This document shows positions 36,480 to 48,300 of a DNA stretch of 64,000 bases, piece after piece. The number at the start of each line of letters is the position of its first letter. Position 1 is the stretch's first letter. The notes under the pieces were generated by a model. The model did no database searches and was not told the origin of the DNA. It saw nothing but the letters and a program-made list of their open reading frames with translations. The translations under genes and the position numbers were made by a program. This stretch comes from Zoroaster sp. YZ-2022 (taxonomy: Eukaryota; Echinodermata; Asteroidea; Forcipulatida; Zoroasteridae): the NCBI GenBank assembly GCA_029582265.1, contig CM055831.1:23202682-23266681 (forward strand), given 5' to 3'.

Positions 36480-36645
36480 AGGGCTGGAATTTCACAGAGA
36501 CCATGGCCTCCATTGCCCTGCTCTTGGCCTTGGTGCCTCAAACACTTTCCCATATACATTCTGATTTTGTGCCCTTTACTCAGGAGAAGTGGCCTTCACC
36601 CTACCAGACTGAAATTCCAGGCCTGAAAATTATGAAAATGATGGG
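36480..36645 (+). CDS. Possible isolated exon encoding a signal peptide; protein not recognised
   Basis: A cag acceptor ends at 36480 and a gtatgg donor follows about 36645. Between them ATG at 36503 opens MASIALLLALVPQTLSHIHS, which looks like a classical signal peptide with a cleavage region near Leu-Ser-His. It is followed by a hydrophilic stretch with EKWPSPY and IPGLKIMKMM. Composition is more exon-like than the surrounding AT-rich repeats. I see no convincing partner exon in 28942-40293 and do not recognise the protein. It may be an orphan or decayed exon, or chance. Confidence 0.3.
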
Positions 36646-36734
36646 TATGGTTATTAGTTTGCTCATGCACTGATACTCGCTTACATTTTTCTTAACAATT
36701 TTAAGCACTTTTGTTGTGTGAAGTGTAATATGTA

Positions 36735-36960
36735 ACCCGTGAAGTCCCCATGGTTCTCCCTGAACCATATTTCTCACTTAGCGACAGTCGAGAAAAACGA
36801 GTTACCCGAAATTGGTTCTCCCTTGAACCTTTCTCACTTAATGAAGGTTGAGATACGAGTTGTGCGATAAGGTTCTTTTCAGAACCTGTACCTCAGCTTC
36901 GCGTTAGTTGAGATAAACACATCTGGTGTTACTGCAAACCGAAACGATATTAATCAAATT
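36735..36960. repeat. Dispersed repeat with GGTTCTTTTCAGAACC palindrome, copy 1
   Basis: Shares aacccgtgaagtccccatgg, gaacctttctcacttaa and gataaggttcttttcagaac with 56649-56898 almost base for base. Confidence 0.85.
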
Positions 36961-37049
36961 ATTGTGCAAATGAATTTTTTCTTCTAGAGACATACATGCC
37001 ACAAAGGAGTGAAGACAAACAATCTGAATGCATTTTCCTAATTTTTTTG

Positions 37050-37348
37050 TTAACCCTCCTACTATAGCTGCACTTTAGTGGTCAAAATCAGTCAAATGCC
37101 TGTTTTGACTGTTGACCCAAATGTGCACACAGGGGAATTTTTGACTGTTTTTACTGTCATTTTAACCACCCTGAACAATGCCAGACAATGCTTTTACCAG
37201 TCAAAAACAGTCGACTCATTTTGACCTGTAAATTTACTGGCTACACGTAAGGTTTGACAGTGTTAGACTTTTAAGTGCACTAGATATACCTTGGCAAGTA
37301 TATCAACATTTTGACTGATTTTGACCCTTGTAGTAGTAGGAGGGTTAA
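37050..37348 (+). mobile_element. TTAA-bounded MITE, CCCTCCTACTA family, copy 2
   Basis: TTAACCCTCCTACTATAGC at the left and AGGAGGGTTAA at the right. The interior is as in 21810-22112. Confidence 0.9.
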
Positions 37349-38339
37349 TTCAGCTGAAACTTTCATAGGATGGTTTTTAATTTATATCTTGATTTTTGTT
37401 TTAGCAAGTATGGATGCATTTTCAAAAATTTTACTCAAAGTGTATACTGGCTTAAATAGAAAACTCTGAGCTTAGTTCCAAGTTTATAAATATCTAGAAC
37501 ACGAGTATAACTAATGTATAAAGCAAACTTCTTACTTAAATATAAAAATTAAAACATACACTTTAAATAAATGATAACAATATCAGAAAAATTGTGATTC
37601 CATTACTTTCCATACTTATATAATAGTTGTTTTGTTGGGGCTTTTCGGTACTAACAGAAAAAGGTGTTTTAAGCATTACAAATTAATCAAACTAAAAATG
37701 ATTTCAGATTTCTCTATTTGTTTTGTTTATCATCAATACATTTTATGCACTGTACAAGTCAGTTCAATAGTTATTGCTCATAAGATTACACGTACTTGTA
37801 CAACTTTTCCCCCATTTGTTATTACTCATTAACTGTGCATGTCCTTCATTTCAAGTGGGCTTGATTTTTAAATATGTCATTAAGATGATTTGAAGCCAAG
37901 TGGATAAAAATTAAATAAGAATTGCTGCTAACATCATGCAAAATAATAATCTCTTCCATGCAGATGTGAGGTTCTGAGAAGAACCGGTGGCGAGAAGAGA
38001 TCTTGTTTTCAAAACTTTATCTGTCTTCAGGAGACGGACAAATTTTATTATTCGCAATGTTGAGATCTATCCTCAACACCAGTTCTTCTCAGAACCACAT
38101 ATCTTCATAGAAGGCATTATTTATTTCACATGATGTCACCCGCAATCATTTACAGTGTTTGTACAATTCAACAGGAGATACTTGTAAACTATAATACAGG
38201 TATATTTACATTATAACACAAGGGTATTTACACAAATTCTCCATGCATAGAATTGTATTACATTCTGTTTTTCAATTGGGACTTTTTAATCACACGTCAC
38301 TACCTAAGCTTTGTTTTGAAATTTTAAAAACTTACAAAC

Positions 38340-38880
38340 AGCCTTTAAATCCAACATACAACACTGGTATAACCCGACTTGGAAGATGAAGTCTTGTGCA
38401 TGGACACATTTAAGAACATTAGTATTTGGAAACAGACGTTCATTTCAACTGCCTAGTTATCAAGAAATATACATAACAGCAAAAGAAACGTCACCCCCTA
38501 AATTTTGATAAGTATGAGAACATGTTTAGCTTATGTGTCCTCAGATGGTTGGGATGGTTGGCTGCCAGGTCAACCAAATTTGCAACATTGTGTTCGTGTT
38601 ACACTCCATACTCATAATATTCTTCATTAAACAAATTATATTAATTATAAAATGAAAATAATAAATATTTTTAGGGGTGACGTTTCTTTTGCTGTTATGT
38701 ATATATCATAAAACTAACCCGTGAAAGTTTACTCACAAAAGAGGCTCACAATAAAACGACAAAGAAACTATTACAGGTTTTGTTTTGTTTCATAAAAATT
38801 TGCTGGACCAATTGTACATCAAATAAGCGTTTAGATATTTGATAATCTGGTAAATGCCAATGTTGTATCTTGCCTTTATA
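38340..38880. mobile_element. GGTACAACATTGG-type MITE interrupted by a TA MITE
   Basis: Left part near 38355 (acatacaacactggtat), right end ccaatgttgtatcttgccttt. The element at 38468-38703 splits the phrase aaatata/tatcataaaac, which is continuous in other copies. Confidence 0.75.
38468..38703 (+). mobile_element. TA-flanked MITE, copy 2 of the 2439-2674 element
   Basis: The same inverted ends and interior as copy 1, with a short replaced block near 38515. TA duplications are clear because the host MITE is known from other copies. Confidence 0.88.
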
Positions 38881-38952
38881 TTATAGGCTGTGTCTCTTCA
38901 CATGGTGCATCAGAATTCTATTTTGAGTAAAGGAGCTTACTTAAATATTATA

Positions 38953-39381
38953 GGCCAAAAAAAAGGGCTGTTTTTTTTTAAATTTGTTGTTGTTGCTATG
39001 AAACGATGTCTAATTGCAGCCAAAATTACTGGATTGATTGTAATTCTTCTGTGCTGTGTTTTTAATGACTTTTTCACATAGGGGTATGAATGTTTGCCTG
39101 ATTTGTGAGGCCTCTCTTAGCCACCATACTTCATATGTGGGAAATTTGGTCCCCGCGTATACAATGTATCACGTATTTCCCTGTTGGCAAAAAAAAAAGA
39201 AAAGATGGCCAAAAAAATAAAAAGCATGTCACCGCACCGATTTTGAAGCTGACCGATGACCAGAATTCGGAGACTTTTTTTTTGGCCTTACCAAAAAAAG
39301 AAAGAAAGAAAAGAAGCGCGTATCTGCACCAATTTTGAAGCCGACCAATGACCAGAAACCCAAGACTTTTTTTTTGGCCAT
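38953..39381. mobile_element. CCGGTTTCTGG-type MITE with duplicated right end
   Basis: The interior is present from gaaacgatgtctaattgc. The right end (cgaccgatgaccag..gagacttttt) occurs twice, at 39248-39282 and 39341-39378, as if one copy carried an internal end duplication. Confidence 0.75.
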
Positions 39382-40293
39382 AGCAATGCTTACCGGTATG
39401 CAATTTTATCTATTACGGAACTTTTGGATGTTAGTGTATTTCACCAGTTAGCAGGTAAATTCTGCACAGTGCATGCAAGGATTTGTATTGTTGCATCACT
39501 ATTTGCTATCAATAACGGCAGGCAAATTAGGATGCATTTTTTTTTTTGCTGACCAATTATGAAATGAAAAAAAAAAAAAATTAAAAATGTAAGCAGAAGC
39601 TTGCCTTCTTAGCAACTCGAGGACATTGGCCTGTGATCTGAATTGTAAAGCAGGGTAGGTTACTTAATTTCCATAGCAAAATAACAATCTTTGTTTTCAG
39701 TGTAGCAAAGTTATTCGTTGTGTGCCCGGAAAAAGGACGTAAGACAGATTAGGTTAGGGAGGAGGGCCAAAGTCGCGGTACAGCCAAGCCTTTGAGAAGC
39801 CAAGCCAGGCCCAGGCTACCTGGCTTCCCAATCTGTATTTTGTGACTCCTGATCCTGTAACAATACAGTACCTGGGCTTCTGGAGGGCCTAGCCAAGATC
39901 ATTATAATGGCAGTAGTTGTGAAAAAAAGATAGCTGAGGTATCAGTCCAGTTTGTGTTAACAATAAGAGCTATTTGAGATCTACATATTCATTAGTAAAG
40001 GGTCTTTTGAGCTCAGCTGGGGGATTATATAGGCCTGGGCAAAGCCTGGGCCTGGCTGGGCTTCTCAAAGGCTTGGCTGTACCACAACTTTGGCCCTCCT
40101 CCCTTAAGCCTGTCCTTTTACCAGGCACACAACGTATTCATGTGTACATAGCCTGACAACAACATGTTATCAATTAAATAGGTACAACAGGGATCTGTGG
40201 TGAGGTTCCCAGGCTTCATGTTCACCTACCACAAGCAGTTGTGACATCCCACTAGATCTAATAATTCAAGAAGTTAAGCTTCAACAACTACAG

Positions 40294-42324
40294 TTACCTT
40301 ACAACACAAGCCATACACAGACTTGTCGGACTTACACAGTCGTCATGGCAAAATGCCCCACATCCTTTGCAAATGACCATGGCTCCAAGACGGCAGGAGC
40401 ACTTTCCTGGCGAAGCATCTAAACTATCGGCGTTCTCCCTGCCGTTGGCAGGCATGTCCACTCGTTGCAACACAACACCTTGTGTCAGTCGACATGAAAA
40501 TGGATCCTGCTGTATGTGAGTGTTACTCTTTGACACAAGCTTGATTGAATCCATGGGTATAGCATGCGCCCCCAAGACCATAGATGGCAAGGGCTGATGG
40601 GTTGAGCTGCTGATCTTATTCTCTATCAGCACAGGCCCATCAGTACTCACACGAGGTGCTACTGAGTAATTCAGTTGCATGGACTGAGTTTTGGAGGTAG
40701 ACTGAGTCTTACAGGATTCAACTGGATTTGGCGTTTCTTGGCAGGTACCGTTTGGGAGTGATCTATTCGTCCCATTATCACGTTTCACTTTGTTTGATAA
40801 TGCACTATTGTTTTGAGGTTCTGTGGATAATTTTCGCGAGTTTAATATAGAGTGGATTGATTTGGGCCGCTGGGGTACGTTTGCAGCATTGGACACCGGC
40901 AAATCTGTGGACTGGTGTACTGATTCCACGATCACCTTGTGGCTGGATGACGTCTGAGGTGCCAAGACTGCTTTAGCAGGACCGGGGCTTTTTCTGTTCA
41001 TCTGCTGAATGGCGGCAGCAGACGCAGGCACAAGGGTCACCACATTTGGTTGTGTCACATACACAACGCTGACTCCTCCACTTCCCGGTTGTGTCTTGAT
41101 GAAAAAAGGCTGGATGGTTTGAACCATTTGCTGCTGATTTGACACAGCCACCTGTACCACATGGTTTTGCACCTGTTGCTTTGATGTTTGCTTTGGGGAA
41201 GCTTGTATAGTATTGCTACTGGAGGTACCTGATGACGATAATGCAGAAACTGTCTTTAAAGTGTGCCACTGCTGAGCACGTGGCCGACCGAGAATTGTTG
41301 GTACATGACATGAAATCTTTCCCTGTGTGTGCGCTTCTGCCTGCGCTGCCGATCGTGCCAACAGTTTGGCCGTTGTTTGTGCTTTGATTTGTGCTAGTGT
41401 ACGCGTCTGCCCATGAGCTTGCACCCGGGCCTGTGTCTGAGCCTTGATCTGGGCAAGTGTTCTTGTGTGGTGGCCCTGCTTTACAACATTCACTGGAGAT
41501 TTGATGTTGGACAGGAGTTTGGTCTTGGTGTCTTGAGTGTGTACCGTGGTCGAGAGGGGTGTTTGCAGACGTGAAGTATTGGCATAAGAGATGGCCGTCA
41601 GCAGCGACGTGGAAGACTGAGTAGATGCAGGCCTTGGTGATTCTTGTTGGGAGTCTAGCGCTACAACGGCATCATCATTCCAGCACAGACGCTTCTCTTG
41701 AACCTCTGCTTTACACTCGGAGGGTCTCTTGAGCGGCACTGCTTCCTTACCAACGGAATTGTTCTGCAGCATCATGGGTAACTTGGAAGATGATGAAGCA
41801 GCTAACGTAGCAGCAGCTTGGTTGCGCTGGCTCTCCATTGCCATACTAGAGAGAAGCGAACTACATGAAAAGTTTGTCTGAGCTGATGATAAGCCACCAC
41901 TACTCGAAGATTGCTTGATGCTAATGTCCGCAATGACCGATCTTAAATTCGAGTCCTGTGATACCACGTCGGGCTTTGGAATGCTCTTGACCTCCGATGA
42001 TGGATGGTGTTTGTGCTCCCGTTCCTTCTCGGGAAACTTCCGCTTGCCCTCCCTGGCGGACACACCCCTGTGATGTCTTGAAGACGTATCATACCCCAGC
42101 TTGTGGTAATGATGATGACTTCCAGACGTTGCCGATCGGGTGTTGCGATACACGGTGCTCACAGAGTTCACAGCAGAGCCCTTCCTCTGAGAGGAGCTTC
42201 TCGTGTGCATGGCGGGTGCTTTTCTCTCCTCTGGAGGGATGACACCCATGCTCGCAAACGATTCAGGGATTTCAGGGGCAGTGGCAAGCATGGACTGACC
42301 CCACATCGGCTCATAATGCTTGGC
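40294..42324 (-). CDS. ASXL: ASXL last exon: long low-complexity region, doubled RTLAQIKA motif, C-terminal PHD finger
   Basis: The 2031-nt terminal exon encodes residues 525-1200 and starts [11 protein letters not shown], aligning with E-K-F-F-E-D-Y-Y-G-Q after DEUBAD in vertebrates. KRKFPEKER is a likely nuclear localisation signal. RTLAQIKAQ occurs twice (812-820 and 832-840). The vertebrate counterpart, A-R-T-L-A-D-I-K-A, occurs once in the copies I know. The C terminus is the ASXL-specific PHD: Cys1166, Cys1168, Cys1176, Cys1179, His1184, Cys1187, Cys1194, Cys1197, with [10 protein letters not shown] intact. The stop lies at 40296-40294. Confidence 0.95.
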   Translation of the reverse strand, partial: AKHYEPMWGQSMLATAPEIPESFASMGVIPPEERKAPAMHTRSSSQRKGSAVNSVSTVYRNTRSATSGSHHHYHKLGYDTSSRHHRGVSAREGKRKFPEKEREHKHHPSSEVKSIPKPDVVSQDSNLRSVIADISIKQSSSSGGLSSAQTNFSCSSLLSSMAMESQRNQAAATLAASSSSKLPMMLQNNSVGKEAVPLKRPSECKAEVQEKRLCWNDDAVVALDSQQESPRPASTQSSTSLLTAISYANTSRLQTPLSTTVHTQDTKTKLLSNIKSPVNVVKQGHHTRTLAQIKAQTQARVQAHGQTRTLAQIKAQTTAKLLARSAAQAEAHTQGKISCHVPTILGRPRAQQWHTLKTVSALSSSGTSSSNTIQASPKQTSKQQVQNHVVQVAVSNQQQMVQTIQPFFIKTQPGSGGVSVVYVTQPNVVTLVPASAAAIQQMNRKSPGPAKAVLAPQTSSSHKVIVESVHQSTDLPVSNAANVPQRPKSIHSILNSRKLSTEPQNNSALSNKVKRDNGTNRSLPNGTCQETPNPVESCKTQSTSKTQSMQLNYSVAPRVSTDGPVLIENKISSSTHQPLPSMVLGAHAIPMDSIKLVSKSNTHIQQDPFSCRLTQGVVLQRVDMPANGRENADSLDASPGKCSCRLGAMVICKGCGAFCHDDCVSPTSLCMACVVR

Positions 42325-45300
42325 CTGTCAAAGATAACAAGAAGGATAGTTCAATATCATGAGGAAGTTTGATCCAAGCAAGAGACAGTAATCTAAATGG
42401 TCAACAGACTGTTTACAAGTAGGGTCAAATGGTCACCCTGCCATGATGAGAACCAAGCAAATCCTGTTGAATGTTCCTACGTGTTGCAGACTTGTAGTAA
42501 AGTACCTTCTCATGAATATGAGTACGAGTACAGAACAATTTACTTGAGTACAAGTATGAGTACTCCAACTCTATGATTGTAGTTGAGTACTTTTTCATGA
42601 GTACGAGTATGAGTACAGTAAAATGTACTAAAGTATGAGTACGAGTATGGTTATGAATACCACAACTCTGACGTGTTGCGCAGTGTACACACTAATCATA
42701 CATGAATATGTACACATTGCGTGATATGAACAACAGTTTGTTCACATTGTGATAAGAACAAGCCAAATTCAAAATGTACAACATTGGCTGGGAAGGGAGG
42801 GGTGGCTTGCTTTCTTGGTGAGACTTCCCAAATACATGTAGATATGTTACATTGTCAAGTTATCAGTTTTGTTTTACCATAGGTTGGACCCATGTATGTA
42901 GTGACAGTCATCTCTGTAATAATACTTGTATGCTCACACTCAGAAAAGTGCAGCATGATAAATAATTGAATATTTGATATTAATATTGTGTAGTTATATC
43001 ACAAATTATCCAAATACCCTCCTTGCTTGTATGTTTAGTACTGGCATTGAAAAAAAATGACCAACATCTGAACAAACAGTTAGCAATGACCGAAAGTAAT
43101 TAATATTTTCCTGATAGAAGAGTTCGGCTCTGATAACAGTCAGTTCACTCAACTAGAGTGCTCTTGCGACCATTAGAAGATGATGGGTCACATCTCCACC
43201 GTCCAGAGCCACCATGTGAACACTCAAATCTGATAAGGCTGTGCCGGGTATCCGGATACCCGGATACCCAACTGAAACCACTATTACCCGGTTCCATTTT
43301 TTGGTTCCAATAACCCGTTAAATGACTTTTGAATATTTAAGCCACACAAAGGACTTTTGCTAACAAAATGTGTGTGGTGAATGGGGATGCTATACGAGCC
43401 ATTTTATAGAGGTGGAAAATTATTACAGTAAGTCCACATTTATTATGACTCTAATAAAACAAGAGAAACTTGTGTTCATATTGGTTATTTTATACATTTG
43501 GGAGTAGTTATGTGTTTTTAAAAAATTGTTTACGGGTACCTGGGTATCCGAAGATTTCCAATTTCAGGTATCCGGTTCCTGAAATAACCGAAAACGCACA
43601 GCCATAAAATCTGACCTCTGAACCAACCATTCTTACCTTCCAGGGGTCCAACTTGTTTCTGTCCTTGTCCAGTTCCTGTCTGAGTCTCAGCTGGGATTCC
43701 GGAGTGAACTCCCCCGCCGATAGTCGCTCTCGCCACTTGCTGCAAGCTCTCGCAAAGAACTCATTGTCAAGGGCTGTAGGATACATCCTGAAAACAAAAA
43801 CATCAGAGCTTTGTGAAAAAAGGAGGGAAAGTTGCATTTGATCAGTGAAGCGAAAATTTACTTTCATGGCAGAATCACATGAACACAATCAATGAAGAAA
43901 AAAAATGCAATCTGTCAATTAAAATCAAAAGCACAACATGCGAAAACTATCAAGACATCAAGAAATTGTTATTGTGATGATTTTTGAGTGCACTGACTAA
44001 ATGCTAAGTGCTTTTGATTCAACGGCAACTCAGGCGGGACTGGAACCCACTTCCTCCTCCTGAGAGTACCAATTTATTTTTATATTAAAAGAGAAGGTAC
44101 AACATTAGTGATTATCAAAATTGCCAAATTAAAACAAAACCATTTAAGTTGGTGTAAAGTTGGTACAAGTATCAATCATCGTGAGAAATTATTCCATCTG
44201 GAGTGCTTTCATCTTAGAGAAAAAGGAATAATTATGTCAAATTTACAAAAGTTGCCATCTGGCAACATTTTGAAAACAAACTGTTTCTCAAAAACTTGAT
44301 CACCTATTTTGATTAAACTTTTAACTCATATCCGCCTAACCATGTAAACACACAAAAGATTGTATGTGCCTAAGCCCCCGCACAGAGATACATTGTTTTT
44401 GCACACAATCAGAAAGATTCCTTATTTAGAGAATATTACAATTACTGACACAGACACATTATATACTGATGGAAAGAGGAGAACATGCACTTTATTATGA
44501 TGTCAGACTTGTCCAATTTCATATCTATAATCATGAAATACAGTCATCAGAAAAACGTAGTAAATTGGAATTGGACAAAAACACGGTACGGAAAATCACG
44601 TAGGTCGGCGTTTGTAGCATTTTACATATCTACGGGTTATCACGTAGATCGGCGGATATGGGTTAACATGTTAGTTTTACGATACATTTCTTGGAAACTC
44701 AAGGGTTGAAATGAACGTATATTTCTAAATACCAATGTTGTACCATCCCTTAAAAATCTAAAAATGTCTAAATCCTTTTCTCTCTTTCTAAATTTATGTA
44801 TTTTCAATCTGTTTTCATTTTGAAATTGATGTCGGTACTTACTTGATGAAATTCTCGTTGGTGTGAACTCTGTCTACCCTTGGTAAGAGGGTCAATAATT
44901 TATACTGGTAGTGAGCAGGTAAACTATTGAAGGTGTGCTTATTAATCAATGCCTAGACAAAAAAGAAAAGTGTGTTTGAATCTTGTATCTATCAAAATTA
45001 ACAACATGCTCTCAACTGTTGTTGAACTTTCAATTTAATGGAATTGGCAAATGCAAAGCATCCATGGCTTGGCTATACACAGTCCTGAATCCAACAAAAG
45101 CAGCCAGTGAAGTTTGATGGATTTAATACACATTGGTACAGTGACAAATGCAAAGCATCCCATGGCTTGGCTATACACAGTCACTGAATCCAACAAAAGC
45201 AGCTGGTGGAGTTGGATGGATTTGGTACACATTGGTACAGTAGCAAATGCAAAGCATCCATGGCTTGGCTATACACAGTCCTGAATCCAACAAAAGCAGC

Positions 45301-48300
45301 TGGTGGAGTTTGATGGATTTGGTACACATTGGTACAGTAGCAAATGCAAAGCATCCATGGCTTGGCTATACACAGTCCTGAATCCAACAAAAGCAGCCGG
45401 TGGAGTTTGATGGATTTGGTACACATTGGTACAGTAGCAAACGCAAAGCATCCATGGCTTGGCTATACACAGTCCTGAATCCAACAAAAGCAGCCGGAGG
45501 AGTTTGATGGATTTGGTACAGTAGCAAATGCAAAGCATCCATGGCTTGGCTATACACAGTCCTGAATCCAACAAAAGCAGCCAGTGAAGTTGGATGGATT
45601 TAGTACACATGGCATCATGCTCAATTCGCTGAGCTATTCATGTACAGTACTGAATCCAAAATCAAGAAAAAACCAGGGGGTGGGGATTTTGATGGACTTG
45701 GGGTTGTAAGGTTAAACTACCCATAGCTGTGTTTCAAGGACATTTGTATATTTGACTTGGTTTCTCTGTATTTGTTCTTCCACATTATCAACATTTTCTT
45801 TGGATCCAATTACTCTTTTGGGGGCAAAAATAAAGTGATTTAGCACACCTAGCTTATACTACATCAAGCCGTGAAGTGACTCATTTTAGAACGGTCCCAA
45901 GGCACTTTAAAGGAAACCATTCAAAATTTCCACTTACCAAAATGCCCATTGGTTTTGTACACACATGGTGATACCATTTGAACAGTGTTGGTAGCAAGCT
46001 TTACTACCATTCAAATCCATTCAAATGCACAGAAGGTCCATTGATTCACCACTTAGAAGTATCCAAACAAGGTTTTGTATTAGCTGTACTACCATTTGGA
46101 AAGATCCAAACAAGGTATTGTATTAGCTGACCTACCATTCAAAACCATTTGGGGGAACCAATACTGTACACAGTTATTTCACCATTCAAAACCACAAAAG
46201 CGAATGTTTCAAATGGTGAATCAACTTGTATGAAAAAGGTACCAGAAATAGGAGGGTTAAAGGGACAGACTTTTGACAGGGCATGGAAACGGTATCCTAG
46301 TTCTGCTCTGATTGTGACAGTATTATCCCTAATAATAGACCACAGGATATGAATATATGTATCTGATATCCTGCAAAAATACTTCTTTAATAACAATTAT
46401 TATATTTAATTCTTATACAGTACATTCAACATAATATCTCAATGTACTTTACATTATTACCCCTGGTCACTAGACCAATATCATTCCTATAATCTTTCTC
46501 AGCTCCCTGGGGAGTATGCATCCCCAAGCAACTGTACCTTTTTCAAACATACCTCTACCCTCACAGGTACCCATTTTATTATACTCCTGGGTGGAGAGAA
46601 GCAATTACGGTAAAATGTCTTGCTGAAGGACACAAGTACCATGGTCACAGCCAGGATGCGAACCCACATTCTGATGACCCAGCCATCAGTGTACAAATCC
46701 AATGCACTAACCCACTTGCCCATGGTCTTCTTTACTTGACAGAGAGTTAAAATCATTCTCATCTCTGTACAGATGAAGGTTCTTACTTTGAGGTTGACGT
46801 TAGCAAGGATGGAGTCTGGTGTTTCAAGATCCACATGAAGGCTCATCTTCTTTTGGGTACGGAGCTTGGAGATCACTATAGAAAAAGGACATATAAATAA
46901 TTAGCCCTAACTCCCTAGACTCACTTGCGTACACATAACCTGAATCCTTCCTAACTCCCTAGGCCCATTTGCTTACACATAACCTGAATCCTTCCAAACT
47001 CCCTAGGCCCATTTGCTTACACATAACCTGAATCCTTCCTAACTCCCTAGGCCCATTTGCTTACACATAACCTGAATCCTTCCTAACTCCCTAGGCCCAT
47101 TTGCTTACACATAACCTGAATCCTTCCTAACTCCCTAGGCCCACTTGCTTACACATAAACTGAATCCTCCAAAATCCTTCAGTAGTAAAGCAAGCACATG
47201 ACATGTATGCACACATGTGTTTCTAATCTGTGATACATGTACATGGCCAGGGACCCTCCATGCATGCATGGAGCAATAAATAGTGTCCACTGACCCAAGC
47301 ACTGATCTTGCAATCACTACAACAAACATGGATGTACATGCAAGTGTGCCTAATAACCTCAATACAAAAAAATCCTTCAGTTTAGCAAAGAGCATGTAGC
47401 ATGTAACCTCAATCCTTTAAAATCCTTCACTTTAGCAAAGAGGATTTTGGATTTGGGAAGGTTAGGGTTAATACAAGGTATTTAACTAGTTTTAAGCAAG
47501 TCAACAAGTTTTGGGCAAATCATTATGGAATATACAAAACTGAATAATGAAAACTGCTGGCTCTGCTTATTTTAAACTAATACCTAAATAATGCTTTCTT
47601 ACAAACCCAACATTCATTGCACCTTTTTATTTTTTTATTTTTTATTTATTATTTTTTTTTAGAGTTAAAGGTTAGGTACAACATTTGTAATGACCACAAA
47701 ATTACCGCATTAACCCTGCCAGACGCAGCACAGTGCATCAGGTGGAAAAGTCTGGTGCACTTTGATGCAAAATGCAACCACTAACTGCTGTGAACTTTGT
47801 AGCAATACTGATGGAAATTGAGGTCAAACCAGCTAAGTGCTGGGGAATTGGGCAAACCACTTTGGGTCCCTGGTCTGAAGGGTATGTCTCGGGTTTCACT
47901 CTACTTTCATAGTGCAGAGAAATCAAGAAGAAAAAGTTTGAAAAAGAAACAAGAAAAAAGAAATCAAGAAGAAAAAGTTTGAAAAAGAAACAAAATGTAA
48001 ATAAGAGGAACAAAAGAAAGAAGAAGAAAATAAAGAAGAAAAGAAGAAAATGAAGAAATCCATTAAAAAAAAAAAATTGAGTTCAATAGCAAAAAACCCA
48101 GAAAAGAATGTAAACAAAAGGAAAACATAAAAAAGAACAGGCAGTGACGATATTTTGTTTCAAATATTCAAAGCCAAACAAAACCTTCCTAGCAACTAAA
48201 TTCCCAGCAACCAAGAAAACCTACTACCCTCCCAGCAACTTTTGATGCATCTACGGGTGCATACTGATGGAATTTGCATGGTACTTGTACCACCACTGAT

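Noticed and set aside
45035..45610. Series of minus-strand open frames with repeated peptide ([13 protein letters not shown])
   Set aside because: Entirely the 97-bp minisatellite read in several frames.
45048..45610. CRISPR-like array
   Set aside because: Units are contiguous 97-bp tandem repeats without unique spacers, in a eukaryotic intron.
47923..48117. Phe/Ser-rich minus-strand open frames
   Set aside because: They are the complement of an AAGAAGAAA polypurine tract inside a TTAA element.
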